Below, in pieces: positions 60,002 through 64,000 of a stretch of 64,000 nucleotides of DNA (position 1 is its first letter; each line of letters starts with the position of its first letter). The stretch lies in contig CAKZXZ010000236.1 in the NCBI GenBank assembly GCA_937883775.1, forward strand, positions 1-64,000, read 5' to 3'. This DNA comes from an uncultured Paracoccaceae bacterium (GTDB lineage Bacteria; Pseudomonadota; Alphaproteobacteria; Rhodobacterales; Rhodobacteraceae). The notes below the pieces were generated by a model, which saw nothing but the letters and a program-made list of their open reading frames with translations, was not told the DNA's origin and ran no database searches. A program made the position numbers and the translations under genes.

Positions 60002-61726
60002 TCACGCGGGAAGCTCCTTTTGACCGTCCGGGTCCTCTGCTGCGGTCTGTGGGGCAGTTTCAACGCCTGAAATCATGCGCGCCGCTGCAATGGCCGCATC
60101 GCGATATGGCAAAAGCACAAGATCCGCTTGTAAAGGCTTAAGCGTTTCAGCGGATGTTTCACTATGCGCCGCGACCGCAACCTTCCCAGGAAACCCAATA
60201 TCCCGCACTGCGCGCAAAAGCGCATGGCGGGGATCGTCATGGCTTAGCCCGGTATCATGTTCCGGAACCGCAAGAACCAACCATTCCGCTTGTTGCAGCG
60301 GCAGATGCGCCAGAAACTCTGGATCCGTCGCGTCGCCGAAAACGGTATCATAACCGCGCCGCCGCGCGTTGCGCACCGCGTCTGGGCTGAAATCGACGCC
60401 TAGGATGTTCTTTCCGCTTTTCTGAAGCACGGACGCAATCCCCAAACCGTATCGCCCAAGGCCGAACAGGATCACATCATGCGGCTGCGCCGCTTCGGGG
60501 CCGTTATTGGGCTCGGCGCCCGTTCTGCGCCGCTCAAAAATGCCCAGGACAGGCTCAAAGACGGTGTAGATCTGATGCGAAAACGTAATCATGTAGGTAG
60601 AGGCTGCAATCGTCACGAGCCCGACAAGTGTGACAAGGCCCAGCGCTTCGTCGGCGACATGGCCGATGGACACACCCATCGCCATGAAGATCAACGAAAA
60701 CTCGCTGATCTGAGCAACTGTCAACCCGGCCAAAAAACCGGTCCGCTTGCGAAATCCCATCGCTCCCATAATCACCAGAACGATCAGCGGATTGCCAATC
60801 AGCACGAACAAAGACAGCACAATGGCGGGCCCAACGCTTGCGCCCAGCACAGAAAGATCAAGCGAGGCGCCCAGCGCGATAAAGAAGAAAAGCAAAAGGA
60901 AATCCCGAAGCGAGGCCAACCGCGCGGCGATGGCTTCCCGGAACGGCGTGGATGCCAGCGAAACGCCTGCCAACAGCCCACCCAGTTCCTTGCCAAAACC
61001 AAGGTAATGGCCAACCGCTGCAAGAAGGGCGGCCCAGCCAATTGCAAAAGAGACCAGAAGCTCTGGCGCGCGCGACAGCCGTGTGACAAGCGGATTTGCG
61101 ACATACCGAATGAACACAACCACAAAAGTCAGCATGCCAAGCCCGTAGCCCAGCACGCGCAACACATCTGTAAGCGCACCATCGCCACCCGCTGCCGCGC
61201 CTACACCGATGGCCGAAAGCGAGATCATCGCGATGACAACGACGATGTCTTGCACGATCAGAAAGCCAAGCGCGATCCGACCATGCAGCGCGTCAATCTC
61301 GCGCTTATCAGACAGAAGTTTAACGATGATGATCGTAGACGAAAACGTCAGCGCAATCGCCACATAGATCGCCGTTCGCGGATCAAGGCCAAGACCAAGC
61401 GCGATCAAAAAGCCAAAGACCGTCGTGAAAAGAACCTGCCCAAGACCCGTGACCAAAGCCACCGGTCCCAACGTGCGCACAAGATTGAAATCAAGCTTCA
61501 AGCCCACAAGAAACAGCAAGACAGCGATCCCAAGCTCCGCCAAAAGATCAATCTGCTGGTCCGAGCGGGCAATGTTCAAGACAGAGGGGCCCGCCAGAAT
61601 ACCCACCGCGATAAAGCTGACGATAAGCGGTTGGCGCAGTATCAAGCCGACAAAGCCAACACCTGCCGCCAGCACCAGGAGCGCCGCAATCTCGTAGAAC
61701 AGGTAACCCTCGATCGCGGCGTTCAT
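60002..61726 (-). CDS. Monovalent cation:proton antiporter-2 (CPA2/Kef-type) with RCK-N domain
   Basis: 12-TM Na/H exchanger domain then DVILFGLGRYGLGIASVLQKSGKNILGVDFSPDAV. Confidence 0.95.
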   Translation of the reverse strand: MNAAIEGYLFYEIAALLVLAAGVGFVGLILRQPLIVSFIAVGILAGPSVLNIARSDQQIDLLAELGIAVLLFLVGLKLDFNLVRTLGPVALVTGLGQVLFTTVFGFLIALGLGLDPRTAIYVAIALTFSSTIIIVKLLSDKREIDALHGRIALGFLIVQDIVVVIAMISLSAIGVGAAAGGDGALTDVLRVLGYGLGMLTFVVVFIRYVANPLVTRLSRAPELLVSFAIGWAALLAAVGHYLGFGKELGGLLAGVSLASTPFREAIAARLASLRDFLLLFFFIALGASLDLSVLGASVGPAIVLSLFVLIGNPLIVLVIMGAMGFRKRTGFLAGLTVAQISEFSLIFMAMGVSIGHVADEALGLVTLVGLVTIAASTYMITFSHQIYTVFEPVLGIFERRRTGAEPNNGPEAAQPHDVILFGLGRYGLGIASVLQKSGKNILGVDFSPDAVRNARRRGYDTVFGDATDPEFLAHLPLQQAEWLVLAVPEHDTGLSHDDPRHALLRAVRDIGFPGKVAVAAHSETSAETLKPLQADLVLLPYRDAAIAAARMISGVETAPQTAAEDPDGQKELPA

Positions 61727-61905
61727 GCAGTCTCTCCTTCATATGTCCTTAGAAGCCACCGGAATCATCAAATCCGGCGACCAAAAGCTCTGATGCAAGA
61801 GGGGGGCGTGTGCGCAAAAGCTGACAACAACGTCAGAGGTTGTCAATCCAGGCTGACAACCCCTGTTCGAATGCCGGACAGATAGGTATCGCCATTGGGC
61901 CGCGT

Positions 61906-63420
61906 TTAATGAAAGGCACTGGCGAACTGCGCGCGGAGTGCATTCTTTTGAACTTTCCCCATCGTGTTGCGAGGCAGTTCAGGTAAGACAACAAGCTTTT
62001 GCGGCTGTTTGAAACGAGCAAGAGATCCGCTGATACGTGTTTTGATCGCCTCTAGGTCCAGCTTTTGATCTGACTTTGGAACAAGGACGCCGACAACACT
62101 TTCCCCAAAATCCGCATGCGGCACCCCAATGACCGCGCTTTCCAGCACGCCATCTTGTTCATCCAGCAGCAATTCGATCTCTTTGGGGTAGATATTGTAA
62201 CCACCTGAAATAATGAGATCTTTGTTCCGACCAACAATGCTCACATAGCCGTCCGCATCAATCTGGCCCAGATCACCGGTGATAAAAAAGCCATCCTCGC
62301 GCAGTTCTTCAGCGGTCTTCTCGGGCATCTGCCAATAGCCCTGAAATACATTTGGACCGCGCACCTCGATCTGGCCGATCTCACCTTGTGGGAGGGTCGC
62401 ACCGGTTTGGCTGTCTGTGATCTTCAGCTCGACATCCGGCAATGGAAACCCAACCGTGCCGGCCCGCCGCTCGCCATCATAAGGGTTCGAGGTATTCATG
62501 TTTGTTTCCGTCATGCCGTAGCGTTCAAGAATGCGGTGACCCGTGCGCTCTTCAAACCGAAGATGCGTTTCCGCCAAAAGCGGCGCACTGCCGGACACAA
62601 ACAAGCGCATATGCGCCGTTAGATCCTTGCTAAAGCGCGTGTCAGACAGCAGTCGGGTGTAAAAAGTCGGCACACCCATCATCGCCGTCGCACGAGGGAT
62701 ATCGCCGATCATCTGATCCAGATCGAACTTCGGCAAAAAGATCATTTGTCCACCAGCCAGAAGCGTGATGTTGGTCGCAACGAACAATCCATGCGTATGA
62801 AAAATCGGAAGGGCGTGCAGCAAAACGTCTTTCGACGTGAAACGCCACTCTCTTTGCAGGGTCGCCGCGTTGGACAACAGGTTGCCTTGGCTCAACATCG
62901 CACCTTTTGAGCGTCCTGTGGTCCCAGACGTGTAAAGCAACGCCGCAATATCAGTTTCAGCACGCGGCACAGTGTCGAACATCGTTGGAAAAGCGGCGGC
63001 CTGTTGCACGAAACTTCCCGTGCCATCGGCATTCAAAGTGTCCAGCCGCGCCCCACATCGCGCGGCAATTGGCGAAAGACTGCTTTTGGCGCGTTCATCG
63101 CACAGCATGATACCAGCGCCACTATTTTCAACAAAATAAGCGACTTCGTCGGCTGTGTACGCTGTATTGAGCGGAAGAAACACCAAACCGGCCTGAACGC
63201 AGGCCGCATAAAGGGCCAGGGCCTGCGGTGATTTCCCAACCTGCACGGCAACGCGGTCTCCGGGCGTGAGCCCAATATCCGACAAAAGCCCTGCATACTG
63301 CGCAGCCATCTCAAGAAAAGCCCCATAGGACAGCATATCGCCATCGGGCAGTTGCAAGAACACAGATGCACTTTGATGGTGCTGTCCAAACAGCGTGTCA
63401 TAAAGAGGATTTGCCATCAT
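61906..63420 (-). CDS. matB: Malonyl-CoA synthetase (acyl-CoA synthetase family)
   Basis: LLYTSGTTGRSKGAMLSQGNL; ERYGMTETNMNTSNPYDGERRAGTVGFPLPDVELKI; adjacent to malonyl-CoA decarboxylase. Confidence 0.93.
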   Translation of the reverse strand: MMANPLYDTLFGQHHQSASVFLQLPDGDMLSYGAFLEMAAQYAGLLSDIGLTPGDRVAVQVGKSPQALALYAACVQAGLVFLPLNTAYTADEVAYFVENSGAGIMLCDERAKSSLSPIAARCGARLDTLNADGTGSFVQQAAAFPTMFDTVPRAETDIAALLYTSGTTGRSKGAMLSQGNLLSNAATLQREWRFTSKDVLLHALPIFHTHGLFVATNITLLAGGQMIFLPKFDLDQMIGDIPRATAMMGVPTFYTRLLSDTRFSKDLTAHMRLFVSGSAPLLAETHLRFEERTGHRILERYGMTETNMNTSNPYDGERRAGTVGFPLPDVELKITDSQTGATLPQGEIGQIEVRGPNVFQGYWQMPEKTAEELREDGFFITGDLGQIDADGYVSIVGRNKDLIISGGYNIYPKEIELLLDEQDGVLESAVIGVPHADFGESVVGVLVPKSDQKLDLEAIKTRISGSLARFKQPQKLVVLPELPRNTMGKVQKNALRAQFASAFH

Positions 63421-63428
63421 AGTCGTCC

Positions 63429-64000
63429 TTAGGCGGCCGGTGTTACAGAAGCACTAAGCGCGCGCACCTCACGTGATGCTGCAACAGTTTTTTCGGTGAC
63501 AAACCGTTCATGGTTCGTCGTGATTTGCGCCAAATCGTAAAGATAATTGACCATCACGCCACCCGATTGCGTCATTCCATTCTCAGATGTGTCTGCGTTT
63601 GCATGAACCGCATAGACGGCCGCGCCATTTCCCAGATGAAAGCGCGCGACAGGGTCTTGCGGCTGTCGATCCTCCCGCTTTGCCTCCAGCAGGTAATGCG
63701 CGGCCCGGGCCTCGACAGAGGCGTTCGCAAGCGCGGGAGCGTCTGTCGCAGCCAACCACTTGGCCAGACCCGGGATCGGGGACAGAGTCACAAATGTCTT
63801 AAGCCCAGACAATTCCTGTGAAAGATCGGCAACAACCTGTTTGATAAGCGAGTTGCCGAAAGAAACGCCCGCCAACCCTGACTGGCAATTAGAGATCGAA
63901 TAGAAGACGGCGGTATCTGCATCTTCTGCATCAATTGGATCGCGCCCGTCTACCAGCAGGGTCTGGATCGAGTTTGGTATCCCTTGGATCAGCGCCACCT
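63429..64000 (-). CDS. Malonyl-CoA decarboxylase, C-terminal part (truncated by window edge)
   Basis: FYSISNCQSGLAGVSFGNSLIKQVVADLSQELSGLKTFVTLSPIPGLAKWL; LGNGAAVYAVHANADTSENGMTQSGGVMVNYLYDL. Confidence 0.93.
   Translation of the reverse strand, partial: VALIQGIPNSIQTLLVDGRDPIDAEDADTAVFYSISNCQSGLAGVSFGNSLIKQVVADLSQELSGLKTFVTLSPIPGLAKWLAATDAPALANASVEARAAHYLLEAKREDRQPQDPVARFHLGNGAAVYAVHANADTSENGMTQSGGVMVNYLYDLAQITTNHERFVTEKTVAASREVRALSASVTPAA

Noticed and set aside
60479-61885. 468-aa plus-strand ORF opposite the CPA2 antiporter gene
   Set aside because: Extremely basic, His/Gln/Lys-rich composition with no domain; a shadow ORF caused by codon bias antisense to a well-supported transporter gene

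Overview
This 64 kb window is a gene-dense chromosomal segment from an alphaproteobacterium, most likely Rhodobacteraceae (Roseobacter group) judging by the porin signal peptide, DUF3576/DUF2125/DUF4170, CcrM, alkB, malonate genes and overall protein style. I saw no phage, transposon, CRISPR array or rRNA. I can support about 66 CDSs, one tRNA-Arg(CCT), several terminators and several operator-like palindromes. Left part: housekeeping genes (leuS-lptE-holA, pmbA, waaA/lpxK, dsbA, mutY, alkB, ccrM, rnhB). 21-23 kb: a small divergent locus with a two-TM protein carrying a C-terminal winged-helix domain. Then an RND pump, a LacI regulator with a 21-bp perfect palindrome, and a GT2/LAB_N/GT39 lipid-glycosylation cassette. 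32-41 kb: iron-related genes (hemP, which is missing from the ORF track; Dps with a perfect Irr-type box; imelysin/di-heme oxidoreductase/imelysin/DUF1513 with two unknown ORFs upstream). 41-45 kb: a predicted glucosylglycerate synthesis and phosphorolysis set. 45-56 kb: an unassigned carbohydrate catabolic regulon (ABC importer, UPF0261, two class II aldolases, MBL lactonase-like, HAD, FGGY kinase) around a GntR regulator, with identical 14-bp operators in front of both arms. Right end: AGCS symporter/UspA, TauE/LysR, CPA2 antiporter and malonyl-CoA synthetase/decarboxylase. Strongest candidates for undescribed biology: the GntR-bounded catabolic regulon, the membrane winged-helix locus with GTTAT-N3-ATAAC repeats, the GT2-LAB_N-GT39 cassette, and the unknown ORFs at the head of the imelysin cluster. 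Function calls come from sequence-motif recognition only; no database search was run.
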